Shown: positions 35,267-44,031, counted from the first letter of the stretch. The stretch is 64,000 nucleotides of DNA from Microbacterium sp. YJN-G (GCF_015040615.1 NZ_CP060402.1:2232001-2296000); one strand, 5' to 3'. Program-made: numbers and translations. Notes: generated by a model from the sequence alone, not told the origin.

Positions 35267-36109
35267 TCAGCCGCCGACGCGCGCGATCCGGTGGTAATCG
35301 TCGACCGTGAGGTCCTCACCGCGGTCCGTCGGGGCGACGCCGGCGGCCTCGAGCACCGCGGATGCCGCGGCGGACCCGCCGAAGAGGCCCGACAGCGCCT
35401 GGCGCAGCATCTTCCGGCGCTGGTTGAACGCAGCATCCACGATCGTGAAGGTGCGTCGGCGCTCGTCGTCGTCGCCGCGCGGGGTCTCGTCGCGGACGAA
35501 CCCGACCAGCAGGCTGTCGACGTTCGGCACCGGCCAGAACACCTGCCGCGACACGGTGCCGGTCAGCCGCCACGGGCCGTACCAGGCGGCCTTCACGCTG
35601 GGTGCGCCGTAGATCTTCGACCCCGGCTTCGCCGCGAGACGCTCGGCGACCTCGGCCTGCACCATCACCACGCCACGCTGCAGCCCGGGAAAGGTCTCGA
35701 GGAAGTGCAGCAGCACGGGCACCGAGACGTTGTAGGGCAGGTTGGCCACGAGCACGGCCGGGTCTCCCGGCAGCTCGGTGACGGTCATGGCGTCCGCGTC
35801 GACGACGGTCAGCGCCCCGTCGGAGACGCCGTGCTCGGCGGCCGTGCGCGGCAGCCGGGCGGCGAGGCGGTGATCGATCTCGACCGCGGTGACGGATGCT
35901 CCGGTCTCGAGGATCGCGAGGGTCAGCGAACCAAGGCCCGGACCGATCTCGACGACCCGCTCCCCGGGCTGCACGTCGGCGGCCTGCACGATCTTGCGCA
36001 CCGTGTTGGCGTCGACGACGAAGTTCTGCCCCAGCTTCTTCGTCGGGGTCACATCGAGTTCGGCGGCCAGACGGCGGATCTCGGTGGCCCCGAGCGGAGT
36101 GACGGTCAT
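35267..36109 (-). CDS. rsmA: 16S rRNA dimethyladenosine transferase
   Basis: Dimethylates the two adjacent adenosines of the 3'-terminal 16S rRNA hairpin. 280 aa. KKLGQNFVVDANTVRKIV, SAM motif VVEIGPGLGSLTLAIL and catalytic NLPY (LVANLPYNVSVPVL) are all present. ATG at 36109 is preceded by a G-tract and GAGAAT six bases further upstream. Divergent from the frameshifted MFS gene. Confidence 0.95.
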   Translation of the reverse strand: MTVTPLGATEIRRLAAELDVTPTKKLGQNFVVDANTVRKIVQAADVQPGERVVEIGPGLGSLTLAILETGASVTAVEIDHRLAARLPRTAAEHGVSDGALTVVDADAMTVTELPGDPAVLVANLPYNVSVPVLLHFLETFPGLQRGVVMVQAEVAERLAAKPGSKIYGAPSVKAAWYGPWRLTGTVSRQVFWPVPNVDSLLVGFVRDETPRGDDDERRRTFTIVDAAFNQRRKMLRQALSGLFGGSAAASAVLEAAGVAPTDRGEDLTVDDYHRIARVGG

Positions 36110-36166
36110 CCCCCCATTCTCCCGCATGCCACCCTGACACCGTGGCAGGGCCATAGGATCGGCCGG

Positions 36167-37449
36167 GTGACCGGATTGGGAGAGCTCATCGCGCCGCGCC
36201 GCATGGGACGTGACTTCCGCTGGCTGATGACGGCGGCATGGACGAGCAACATCGGCGACGGCATCGCCCTGGCCGCCGCTCCCCTGCTGATCGCGTCGAT
36301 GACCTCGTCGCCGCTGCTGGTCGCCTCCGGCGCCATGCTGCAGTTCCTGCCGTGGCTGCTGTTCGGCCTGCACGCCGGCGCGATCGCCGATCGCGTGGAG
36401 CGACGGATGCTGGTCATGCTCGCCCACGGCATCCGGGCGGTCATCGTCCTCGCCCTGGTGGCCTTCCTCCTGACCGGCACCGCGAACATCGCCATCGTGC
36501 TGGCGGTGGCGTTCCTGTACGGCACCGCCGAGGTCTTCGCCGACACGACCAGCAGCACACTGCTGCCGATGATGGTGAAGCCCGCCGATCTGGGGGCGGG
36601 CAACGCCCGGCTGCAGGGCGGTTTCCTCGTGGCGAACCAGCTCGCGGGTCCGCCGCTGGGCGCCTTCCTGTTCGCGATCGGCACGTTCTGGCCGTTCCTC
36701 GTGCAGGTGCTGGCCGTCTCGGCCGCGCTCGTGCTCGTCTCGCGGATCGCGCGGCAGCCGGTGCCCGGGCGCGAAGATTCGAAAACCCCGGGACCTTCGA
36801 CAGGCTCAGGGGCCCAGGACAGGAAGCCGCACGTCGGCCACGACATCGCCGAGGGCGTGCGGTGGGCGTGGCGCAACAAGCCGGTCCGGACGCTGATCAT
36901 CATCATCCTGGCGTTCAACGTCACCTGGGCCGCTCCGTGGGGCGTGCTCGTGCTGTACGCGACCGAGCATCTGGGGATGGGGCCGGTCGGATTCGGCGCG
37001 CTGACCACGGCATCCGCTCTGGGCGGTCTGCTCGCGACGCTGAGCTTCGGCTGGCTCGAGCGGCACGTGTCCTTCGCGACGCTCATGAAGATCTGCCTGT
37101 CGCTCGAGGTCGTCATGCACGTGGCGTTCGCGCTGACCACGAACGGCGCTGTCGCCCTGGCGATCATGTTCGGCTTCGGGGCCTATGCGTTCGTGTGGGC
37201 ACGATCTCGACCACCGTCCGCCAGCGCCTGGTGCCGCACGAGCTGCAGGGCCGGGTCGGCTCGGTGAACATGGTGGGCGTGTTCGGCGGCATGGTGATCG
37301 GTCAGGCACTCGGCGGTGTGATCGCACAGCTGTGGGGGCTCACCGCGCCGTGGTGGTTCGCCTTCGGCGGCGCAGCGCTGACCCTGCTGTTGATGTGGCG
37401 GCATATCTCGCACATCGCCGCCGCGAAGCCGGTGATCGACGAGGAGTGA
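36167..37449 (+). pseudogene. MFS transporter with a one-base frameshift
   Basis: Twelve-helix MFS exporter of the enterobactin-exporter/macrolide-efflux-like type. The N-terminal ~344 residues are in one frame (VTGLGELIAPRRMGRDFRWLM ... FGAYAFVW). The last ~83 continue in the preceding frame (GTISTTVRQRLVPHELQGRVGSVNMVGVFGG). Restoring one G in the GGG run at 37197-37199 rejoins them, giving TGG-GGC. Unrepaired, translation ends at 37267 and loses the last helices. GTG at 36167 has TAGGAT (36154-36159) seven bases upstream. A dispersed repeat (36791-36818) lies in the cytoplasmic loop between halves. Could be a homopolymer sequencing error. Confidence 0.85.
36791..36818 (+). repeat. Dispersed repeat copy c inside the MFS gene
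   Basis: GGACCTTCGACAGGCTCAGG followed by GGCCCAGG. Read in frame as PSTGSGAQ in the central cytoplasmic loop. Confidence 0.85.
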
Positions 37450-37490
37450 CCGTCCTCATCGGGCGCAGAACCCGTGCCGCCGCCCCGAAC

Positions 37491-37555
37491 CCGTCTATAT
37501 GGCGCTATGTGCCGCTATTGCGCGGGTTTTACGGGACGTAGCGACATATAGACGG
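37491..37555. repeat. 65-bp inverted repeat with 19-bp arms
   Basis: Left arm CCGTCTATATGGCGCTATG (37491-37509) pairs with right arm CGTAGCGACATATAGACGG (37537-37555) with two mismatches around a 27-nt centre that includes GCGCGGGTTTTACGGGA. It lies between convergent MFS and GNAT genes and is more AT-rich than the flanks. It may be a bidirectional terminator or a small non-autonomous palindromic element. Nothing in it is coding. Confidence 0.75.
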
Positions 37556-37559
37556 AGCC

Positions 37560-38144
37560 CTATAAGCGCGCCAGGCGGGCATCCAGTCCGTTGCGCACGG
37601 CCGGCCACTCGTGCGGAAGGATCGAGTACACCGCGGTGTCGCGCAGCGACCCGTCGGCGAGGATGCGGTGGCTGCGCAGCACGCCGTCGAGCTTCGCCCC
37701 GAGCCGTTCGATGGCCGCACGCGACTGCCTGTTAAGGAAGTGCGTCATCAGGGTGACGGCGATCGCGTCGCAGGCGTCGAACGCGTGCGCGAGCAGCAGC
37801 CGCTTCATGGCCGGGTTGACCTCGGAACGCTGGGCTTCGGCTCCGATCCACGTGTGGCCGATCTCGACGCGGCGGTTCGGCTGGTCGATGTTGCACAGCG
37901 AGGTCACGCCGACGATCCGCCCCGTGGCGAGCCGGCGCACGGCGAACGGGTTCATCGTCCCCGCGTCGCGCAGCGCGAGCCTGCGTTCGATGTCGGCGGG
38001 CACCATGCCACGCTCGGGCACCGAGGTGTACCAGGTGTGCGTGAGCGTCGCGGCCTCGCGGGCCAGGTCGTCTGCGTGGTCGTGGGCGAGCGGTTCGAGC
38101 CGCACCCGCCCGTCATCGAGGGTGATGTCGTCGAGGAAGCGCAC
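37560..38144 (-). CDS. GNAT-family N-acetyltransferase (RimJ/L-like)
   Basis: A 194-aa acetyltransferase (VRFLDDITLDDGRVRLEPL ...). Acetyl-CoA fold features: GRIVGVTSLCNIDQPNRRVEIGHTWI, NPAMKRLLLAHAFD, and NRQSRAAIERLGAKLDGVLRSHRI, which is typical of the RimJ/RimL subgroup acting on protein N termini or small amines. GTG start at 38144 with TATTCT (38151-38156) six bases upstream suggests a leaderless mRNA. Substrate unknown. Confidence 0.88.
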   Translation of the reverse strand: MRFLDDITLDDGRVRLEPLAHDHADDLAREAATLTHTWYTSVPERGMVPADIERRLALRDAGTMNPFAVRRLATGRIVGVTSLCNIDQPNRRVEIGHTWIGAEAQRSEVNPAMKRLLLAHAFDACDAIAVTLMTHFLNRQSRAAIERLGAKLDGVLRSHRILADGSLRDTAVYSILPHEWPAVRNGLDARLARL

Positions 38145-38166
38145 CCGGTCAGAATAGCGGCCGACG

Positions 38167-39060
38167 TCAGCCGAACGCGCCGTAGACGGCCAGGGTGTTC
38201 GCGGCGAGCTGCGCGCACAGTTCGTCGAGGTCGACGTCGAGTTCGGCGGCCATGAAGCGCACCGTGATCGGCACGAGGTAGGGCGCGTTGGGGCGCCCGC
38301 GCAGCGGCACCGGGGTGAGGAAGGGCGCGTCGGTCTCGACGAGGATGCGGTCGAGCGGGGTGACCGCCAGCGCGTCACGCAGGTTCTGCGCGTTCTTGAA
38401 CGTGATGTTGCCGGCGAACGAGAGCCAGTACCCGGCATCCGCGGCGATCCGCGCCATCGCCTGATCACCCGAGAAGCAGTGGAACACCGTGCGCTCGGGC
38501 GCGCCGACGCGGGTGAGGGTCTCGAGGACGTCGTCGTGCGCGTCGCGGTCGTGGATCTGCATGGCGATGCCGTGCTTCTTCGCCAGCGCGATGTGCGCCT
38601 CGAACGACTCGTGCTGCGCGGGACGGCCATCCTCGCCGGTGCGGAAGTAGTCCAGGCCCGTCTCGCCGATCGCCCGCGTGCGCGGGTGGGCGGCGAGCAC
38701 GTCGATCACCGCGATCGCCTCGTCGAGGCGCCCCTGCGCCTTGTAGGTGGGGGCGTCGTTGGGGTGGATCGCGACAGCCGCGAGCATACGGGGATCGGAT
38801 GCCGCGGCATCCACCGCCCATCGGGACGACTCGATGTCGCCCGAGGCCTGCACGACCCCGGCGATGCCGACCGCCTGTGCGCGGTCGAGCTGCTCGGTCA
38901 GCGTCAGCCCCTGGTTCCCTGAGCTGGTCGAAGGGCCGTCGGTGATCTCCAGATGCGCGTGGTTGTCGTACACCGGCACGGTCAGCGGCTCAGGTGCCGC
39001 CGGGTACCGCAGATCCTTGCGCCCCTCGGTGGAGCGCTCGCGCACGTAGGTGTCGGCCAT
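38167..39060 (-). CDS. tatD: TatD-family metal-dependent DNase/hydrolase
   Basis: A 297-aa TIM-barrel metallohydrolase. Ligands: HxH in YDNHAHLEIT, Glu in GETGLDYFR, His in QIHDRDAHDD, His in HCFSG and Asp in ETDAPFLTP. All are intact. Residues ~42-51 (GPSTSSGNQG) come from a dispersed repeat and extend the loop after the first motif. ATG 39060 is 11 bp after the metG stop; the metG-tatD-rsmA-ispE order is conserved in actinobacteria. Confidence 0.92.
   Translation of the reverse strand: MADTYVRERSTEGRKDLRYPAAPEPLTVPVYDNHAHLEITDGPSTSSGNQGLTLTEQLDRAQAVGIAGVVQASGDIESSRWAVDAAASDPRMLAAVAIHPNDAPTYKAQGRLDEAIAVIDVLAAHPRTRAIGETGLDYFRTGEDGRPAQHESFEAHIALAKKHGIAMQIHDRDAHDDVLETLTRVGAPERTVFHCFSGDQAMARIAADAGYWLSFAGNITFKNAQNLRDALAVTPLDRILVETDAPFLTPVPLRGRPNAPYLVPITVRFMAAELDVDLDELCAQLAANTLAVYGAFG
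38909..38937 (-). repeat. Dispersed repeat copy d inside tatD
   Basis: Reverse-orientation copy (CCCTGGTTCCCTGAGCTGGT then CGAAGGGCC), in frame in tatD just after the HxH motif. Confidence 0.8.
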
Positions 39061-39071
39061 GTCGGGCGGGC

Positions 39072-40649
39072 TCAGACGGTCTGCTCCACGCGCGGGAACA
39101 GCGGCGCCAGGGCCGACACCGTCGTGCCGGGCGTGAGGATTCCCCAGGCGCCGGCCTCGCGGATCGGCTGCGCGGTCAGCGCACCCAGCGAGTCCTCGAC
39201 GCCCAGCGCCTCCCACAGCTTCGCGGTGGACTGCGGCATGACCGGCGAGAGCAGCACGGCCAGCGCCCGCAGGCCCTCCGCGCAGGTGTAGAGCACGGTG
39301 CCCAGGCGGTCGCGCTGGTCCTCGTCGCGTGCCAGCGCCCACGGCTCGTTCTCGGTGATGTAGTGGTTCAGCTCGTCGACGATGGTCCAGATCGCGTCGA
39401 TCGCCTCGTCGAGGCGGAAGTTGCCGATCGCCGCGTCCGCGGCGACGACGGCATCCGCCACCGTCTTCTGGATCTCCAGGTCGCGCGCCGTGTACTCGGC
39501 GGCCTGCGGCACCACACCGTCGAAGTACTTCTCGATCATCGCGATCGTGCGCGAGGCGAGGTTGCCGAAGCCGTTCGCGAGCTCGGCCTGGTAGCGGGCC
39601 GACAGGTCCTCCCACGAGAACGAGCCGTCCTGGCCGAAGGCGATCGCCGAGAGGAAGTAGAAGCGGTACGCGTCCGAGCCGAACACGTCGGTGATCTCGG
39701 TGGGCGCGATACCGGTGAGCTTCGACTTCGACATCTTCTCGCCGCCGACCAGCAGCCAGCCGTGCGCGAAGACGCCCTTGGGCACATCCAGCCCCGCCGC
39801 CATCAGCATGGCCGGCCAGATCACGGCGTGGAAGCGCAGGATGTCCTTGCCGACCACGTGGTAGCCGGGCCAGCGGCGGTCGAAGGTGTCCTGGTCGGCG
39901 CCGTAGCCGATCGCGGTGGCGTAGTTGAGCAGCGCGTCGACCCACACGTAGATGACGTGCGACTCGTCCCACGGCAGCGGGATGCCCCAGTCGAAGGTCG
40001 AGCGCGAGATCGACAGGTCCTTCAGCCCCTGGCTGACGAACGAGACGACCTCGTTGCGCGCCGAATCGGGGCGAACGAAATCGGGCTCGGTCTTGTACAG
40101 CTCGAGCAGGCGGTCCTGGAACTCGCTGAGCTTGAAGAAGTAGTTCTTCTCCTGCAGCAGCTCGAGCGGCTTGGAGTGGATCGCGCAGACCTTCAGCCCC
40201 TCGAAGGGACCGGTGCCGTCGACGATCTCGGACTCGGGCTTGAACTCCTCGCAGCCCACGCAGTACAGCGCCTCGTATTCGCCGGCGTAGATGTAGCCCG
40301 CGTCGTACAGCTTCTGGAAGAACACCTGCACGTTCGTCTCATGCCGCTCCTGCGTGGTGCGGATGAAGTCGTCGTTGGCGACGTCGAGGGTCTTCAGCAG
40401 CGGGAACCAGCTCTCGCCGACCAGCTTGTCGACCCACTCCTGCGGGGTGACGTTGTTCGCCGCGGCGGCGCGGAGCATCTTCTGGCCGTGCTCGTCGGTG
40501 CCGGTGAGCATCCAGGTGTCATCGCCCGCCTGGCGGTGCCAGCGGGCAAGGGTGTCGACCGCCACCGTCGTGTACCCGTGGCCGATGTGCGGCACATCGG
40601 AGGGGTAGTAGATGGGCGTGGTGATGTAGAAGGACTCGCCTGCGGGCAT
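39072..40649 (-). CDS. metG: Methionyl-tRNA synthetase
   Basis: Class I aminoacyl-tRNA synthetase charging tRNA-Met, 525 aa. HIGH motif as HIGHGY (residues ~21-26) and KMSKS loop in GEKMSKSKLTG. The knuckle contains CVGCEEF. An anticodon-binding helical domain fills the C-terminal ~170 residues. There is no C-terminal tRNA-binding EMAP domain, as usual in actinobacteria. ATG 40649 has TAGAAT (40657-40662) seven bases upstream and no Shine-Dalgarno: predicted leaderless. Confidence 0.96.
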   Translation of the reverse strand: MPAGESFYITTPIYYPSDVPHIGHGYTTVAVDTLARWHRQAGDDTWMLTGTDEHGQKMLRAAAANNVTPQEWVDKLVGESWFPLLKTLDVANDDFIRTTQERHETNVQVFFQKLYDAGYIYAGEYEALYCVGCEEFKPESEIVDGTGPFEGLKVCAIHSKPLELLQEKNYFFKLSEFQDRLLELYKTEPDFVRPDSARNEVVSFVSQGLKDLSISRSTFDWGIPLPWDESHVIYVWVDALLNYATAIGYGADQDTFDRRWPGYHVVGKDILRFHAVIWPAMLMAAGLDVPKGVFAHGWLLVGGEKMSKSKLTGIAPTEITDVFGSDAYRFYFLSAIAFGQDGSFSWEDLSARYQAELANGFGNLASRTIAMIEKYFDGVVPQAAEYTARDLEIQKTVADAVVAADAAIGNFRLDEAIDAIWTIVDELNHYITENEPWALARDEDQRDRLGTVLYTCAEGLRALAVLLSPVMPQSTAKLWEALGVEDSLGALTAQPIREAGAWGILTPGTTVSALAPLFPRVEQTV

Positions 40650-40679
40650 GCTGTCGATTCTAGGCGGGAAGCGGGAGTC

Positions 40680-40830
40680 GAGTTGTTCCGTGACCTCGTG
40701 GGAGAGTCCGGACGTCCGGACGTTTCGGGTCGGGCATACGGACGTTCCCTTCGTTCGCAGAGCGGGTGCCCTCCCGCTTCGCGGGTCCCTCCCCGATGCT
40801 CACTCCGGGAACGTCCTCCTGCCCTCTGCG
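40680..40830. repeat. Nested palindromes between the methyltransferase and metG
   Basis: This gene-free stretch contains GTCCGGAC repeated head to tail (~40706-40721). A 10-bp inverted repeat GGACGTTCCC (40740-40749) / GGGAACGTCC (40807-40816) encloses a CCCGC-TTC-GCGGG hairpin (40773-40785). No coding frame is convincing here. It may terminate the rsmI/methyltransferase unit read leftward from neither neighbour's promoter, or simply be a REP-like cluster. Confidence 0.55.
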
Positions 40831-40841
40831 TTCTGTGCGAG

Positions 40842-41591
40842 TCATCCTCGGCGATCCGGGGTGGTGGATGGGGTGGCGTGGCGTCGGCGACGGACAGCGG
40901 TCAGCGCGGCGTGGGGGCGGGAGCTGATCTCGTCTTGGGTGCGGGCGCGACGCTCGGCTGCGGTGACGGTGAAGCCTGCGTCGCGAAGCAGTTCGGTGAG
41001 CGCCACGGCGGTCCAGAAGTAGGCGGTCGTGACGGCATGGGCGAACGGCTCACGTGGAGTGCCGTCGAAGAACCCGATCAGGATGCTGCCGCCCGGACTG
41101 AGCACGCGCAAGAACTCGGAGAGGACGAGCGGGAGATCTTCGGGCGGAGTGTGGATCAGCGAATACCAGGCGAGGATCCCGCCGAGCGATCCGTCTTCCA
41201 TAGCGAGCTCCGTGAACGAGCCGTGCGCGAACTCGAGGTGCGGATGCCTCGCCTCGGCGTGTGCGATGAACCGCGCCGAGGCGTCGATGCCGATCACGTC
41301 GCGGCCTCGGTCATGCAAGAAGCGGGTCCACAGCCCCGGCCCGCATCCGGCATCCAGGATCCGCCCGGCGACGGCATCCGCCCACCCGCCGATCTGATCG
41401 CCGTCTCGCTTGGAGAGCTGCTCGACCTCGCCGGCGAGCGCGATGTACTCCGCCGCCCGCGCGTCGTAGGCGGCGGCGACCGCAAGGTCGGCGTGCGCTT
41501 CGCGCGGAGAAATGCGCTTCCCGCGGATGAATTCGGCGGATGCGTCCGCGGGACGCGCATTTCTCCGCGGCAGGCGCATGGCCCCGCTCAT
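40842..41591 (-). CDS. SAM-dependent class I methyltransferase
   Basis: A 249-aa Rossmann methyltransferase. The motif I region is GRILDAGCGPGLWTRFLHD, then VIGIDASARFI, a motif IV-like ILAWYSLIHTPPEDL and VLSPGGSILIGFF. The ATG at 41591 overlaps the rsmI stop (ATGA), suggesting coupling. The first ~30 residues (RRNARPADASAEFIRGKRISP) are translated from a 25-bp-arm inverted repeat, so the natural N terminus has probably been altered. Substrate cannot be told. Confidence 0.85.
   Translation of the reverse strand: MSGAMRLPRRNARPADASAEFIRGKRISPREAHADLAVAAAYDARAAEYIALAGEVEQLSKRDGDQIGGWADAVAGRILDAGCGPGLWTRFLHDRGRDVIGIDASARFIAHAEARHPHLEFAHGSFTELAMEDGSLGGILAWYSLIHTPPEDLPLVLSEFLRVLSPGGSILIGFFDGTPREPFAHAVTTAYFWTAVALTELLRDAGFTVTAAERRARTQDEISSRPHAALTAVRRRRHATPSTTPDRRG
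41503..41569. repeat. Inverted repeat (25-bp arms) within the methyltransferase 5' end
   Basis: The arm starting CGCGGAGAAATGCGC (41503-41527) pairs with 41545-41569, whose sequence ends GCGCATTTCTCCGCG, with one mismatch and a 17-nt loop. It is read in frame at the N terminus of the methyltransferase. Confidence 0.85.
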
Positions 41592-42403
41592 CGCGCGGCG
41601 AGTGCGGCCTGGTAGAGGTCGCGGGACGACAGGCCGGTCGCGGCGGCGACCTCGGCGCAGGCATCCTTCAGGCGCGTGCCGGAGGCGACCAGCGCCTGCA
41701 CCTGCGCGAGGGCGTCCTCGGCCGAGATCTCGACGGGCGCGGCGCCCGAGACGACGACGACGATCTCCCCCTTCACCCCCGCCTCGGCCCAGGCGGCCAG
41801 CTCGGATGCCGTGCCCCGGCGCACCTCCTCGTAGAGCTTGGTCAGCTCGCGGCACACGGCGATGCGGCGGTAGGCGCCGAACGCGTCGCCCATGTCGGCC
41901 AGCGAGGAGGCCAGGCGCGACGGCGACTCGAAGAACACCATCGTGCGCGGCTCGGTGGCAAGCATCCGGAGGGTCTGACGCCGTTCCCCCGGCTTGCGGG
42001 GCAGGAATCCTTCGAAGGTGAACCGGTCGGTCGGCAGTCCCGAGATCGCGAGCGCCATGAGCACCGCGCTGGGTCCGGGGATCGCGGTGACCGTCACGCC
42101 CGCGTCGACGGCGGCTGCGACCAGCCCGTAGCCGGGATCGCTGACGGCCGGCATGCCCGCGTCGCTGACGACCACGATGTCCTGTTCGGCGGCGAGCGCG
42201 ACCAGCTCGGCCGCCTTCTGCTTCTCGTTGTGGTCGTGCAGTGCCACGAGCCGAGGGCGGTTGCCGATCTTCAGCGCCTGCAGCAGGCGCTGGGTGGTGC
42301 GAGTGTCCTCAGCGGCGACGACCTCGGCGTTCTCGAGCACCTCGATCAGCCGCCTGGACGCGTCGCCGAGGTTGCCGATCGGGGTCGCCGCGAGGATGAT
42401 CAC
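41588..42403 (-). CDS. rsmI: 16S rRNA (cytidine1402-2'-O)-methyltransferase
   Basis: Ribose-methylates C1402 in the 16S P-site. 271 aa. Tetrapyrrole-methylase fold: VIILAATPIGNLGDASRR, AEDTRTTQRLLQ, VVSDAGMPAVSDPGYGLV, IPGPSAVLMALAISGLP and the RsmI-typical GFLPRKPGERR. GTG start at 42403 lies in the arm of an 18-bp inverted repeat. TAGGCT (42410-42415) is six bases upstream with no Shine-Dalgarno. Divergent from pmt, as in mycobacteria. Confidence 0.94.
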   Translation of the reverse strand: MIILAATPIGNLGDASRRLIEVLENAEVVAAEDTRTTQRLLQALKIGNRPRLVALHDHNEKQKAAELVALAAEQDIVVVSDAGMPAVSDPGYGLVAAAVDAGVTVTAIPGPSAVLMALAISGLPTDRFTFEGFLPRKPGERRQTLRMLATEPRTMVFFESPSRLASSLADMGDAFGAYRRIAVCRELTKLYEEVRRGTASELAAWAEAGVKGEIVVVVSGAAPVEISAEDALAQVQALVASGTRLKDACAEVAAATGLSSRDLYQAALAAR

Positions 42404-42453
42404 CTGCCCAGCCTAGGCGTGCGGACCCACGGATTGCCTAGGCTGGGCAGGTG
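42401..42453. promoter_or_regulatory. Palindromic divergent leaderless promoter of rsmI and pmt
   Basis: CACCTGCCCAGCCTAGGC (42401-42418) and GCCTAGGCTGGGCAGGTG (42436-42453) are perfect 18-bp complements around a 17-nt centre. Each arm, read outward, is TAGGCT-GGGCAG-GTG: a -10 hexamer, six bases, and the start codon of rsmI or pmt. Both genes therefore have the same promoter-start module. Confidence 0.85.
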
Positions 42454-44031
42454 ACGTCGCCCGCGCCCCTCCTGCCGCCGCTCGACGCCCGCACGACCCT
42501 GTGGGAGCGGATGCGGGATCGCGCCATGTCGAGCCCGGCCGGTGCGCGCCTGGCATCGTGGCTCGCCCCCGCGCTGCTCACACTGCTCGCCGCCGTGCTG
42601 CGTCTGGTGAACCTCGCGCATCCGCACGACATCATGTTCGACGAGACGTACTACGTGAAGGACGCCTGGTCGCTGTGGAGCCTCGGTTACGAGGGCAAGT
42701 GGGGAGAGGGCGCCGACGCGCAGCTGCTGGACGGCGACGATTCGGCGCTCAGTACCGACGCGTCGTTCGTCGTCCACCCGCCGCTGGGAAAGTGGCTCAT
42801 CGCCCTCGGGATGGCGGCGATGGGTCCCGGTTCGAGCTTCGGCTGGCGGGTGACGACCGCGATCCTCGGGTCGCTGACGGTCCTCGTGGTCTATCTGATC
42901 GCGCGCGAGCTCACCCGGTCCCGCACGGTCGCGACGATCGCCGGCGGCCTGCTCGCGATCGACGGACTGGGCATCGTCATGAGCCGCATCGCCCTGCTCG
43001 ACGGCATCCTCACCTTCTTAATCACCCTCGGCGTACTGTTCGCGGTGCTCGACCACCGGCGGACGATCCCGCGCCTGGAAGCGCTCGGCGACGAGCGCAG
43101 AGGCGACCCGGGCGAAGGCGACGACGCACCGCGCATGATCGGTCCGGTGCTGTGGGCGCGGCCGTGGCTGATCGCCGCAGGCATCGCGCTGGGCACGGCA
43201 TCCGCGGTGAAGTGGTCGGGACTGTACGCGCTGGCGGTCTTCGGGCTGTACGCGGTCGTGACCGATGCCCTCGCCCGCCGCCGCGCGGGCATCGTGCTGT
43301 GGCCGACGGATGCCGTGCTGCGGCAGGGCCCAGCATCCTTCCTGCTGATGGTCGGCCCGGCGCTGGCGACCTACCTGGTGTCGTGGACCGGCTGGCTGGT
43401 CACCGCCGGCGGCTACGACCGCCAGTCCGACCCGAATCCGCTGGTGGCGCTGTGGAAGTACCACGAGTCCGTACTGGGGTTCCACGTCGGGCTGGCCAGC
43501 CCGCACCCCTACGCGAGCCCGGCCTGGCAGTGGCCGCTGCTGCTGCGCCCGACCGCGATCTGGGTCGGCGACGACCCGGCACCCTGCGGCACCGACCACT
43601 GCATCGCGGTGATCTCGTCGGTGCCGAATCCGCTGATCTGGTACGCCGGCGTCGCCGCCGCGCTGTACCTGCTGTACCGCTTCGTGCGCGGGCTGGTCGA
43701 GCGCTCCCCCGTCGGCCCGGTGCTCACCCTGCCGCTGGTGGGCCTGCTGGCCACGTACGTGCCGTGGCTGCTGGTCGGCAACCGCACGATCTTCCAGTTC
43801 TACACGATCGTCATGGTGCCGTTCCTCGTGCTCGCCCTCGCCATCGCGCTGCGCGAGTTCGCCGGCCCTCGCACGGCACCGCTGCACCGCAGGCAGGCCG
43901 GGCAGCGCACGGTCGCGGTGTACCTCGGCGTGACCGTGCTCGTCTCGGCGTTCTTCTACCCGGTGTGGACCGGCATGAGCGTGCCCTACCCGTTCTGGCT
44001 CATCCACAACTGGCTGCCTGGCTGGATCTGA
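42451..44031 (+). CDS. pmt: Protein O-mannosyltransferase (GT39)
   Basis: Polytopic membrane enzyme, 526 aa, transferring mannose from polyprenyl-phosphomannose to secreted proteins. The catalytic acidic motif in the first external loop is MFDETYYVKDAWSL. The conserved VHPPLGKWLIALG, SRIALLDGILTF and AVKWSGLYALAVFGLY segments are present, and there are ten or more membrane helices. GTG start at 42451 within the divergent palindrome; predicted leaderless. Confidence 0.92.
   Translation: MTSPAPLLPPLDARTTLWERMRDRAMSSPAGARLASWLAPALLTLLAAVLRLVNLAHPHDIMFDETYYVKDAWSLWSLGYEGKWGEGADAQLLDGDDSALSTDASFVVHPPLGKWLIALGMAAMGPGSSFGWRVTTAILGSLTVLVVYLIARELTRSRTVATIAGGLLAIDGLGIVMSRIALLDGILTFLITLGVLFAVLDHRRTIPRLEALGDERRGDPGEGDDAPRMIGPVLWARPWLIAAGIALGTASAVKWSGLYALAVFGLYAVVTDALARRRAGIVLWPTDAVLRQGPASFLLMVGPALATYLVSWTGWLVTAGGYDRQSDPNPLVALWKYHESVLGFHVGLASPHPYASPAWQWPLLLRPTAIWVGDDPAPCGTDHCIAVISSVPNPLIWYAGVAAALYLLYRFVRGLVERSPVGPVLTLPLVGLLATYVPWLLVGNRTIFQFYTIVMVPFLVLALAIALREFAGPRTAPLHRRQAGQRTVAVYLGVTVLVSAFFYPVWTGMSVPYPFWLIHNWLPGWI

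Noticed and set aside
37190..37205. Programmed -1 frameshifting in the MFS gene
   Set aside because: No canonical slippery heptamer and no downstream stem of note; a single missing G explains it better.
37491..37555. Phage or plasmid attachment site
   Set aside because: No integrase, tRNA or mobile genes nearby; an inverted rather than direct repeat.
38994..41615. Plus-strand frame of about 870 codons antisense to metG, tatD and the methyltransferase
   Set aside because: No recognisable domain; a shadow of well-conserved genes on the minus strand.
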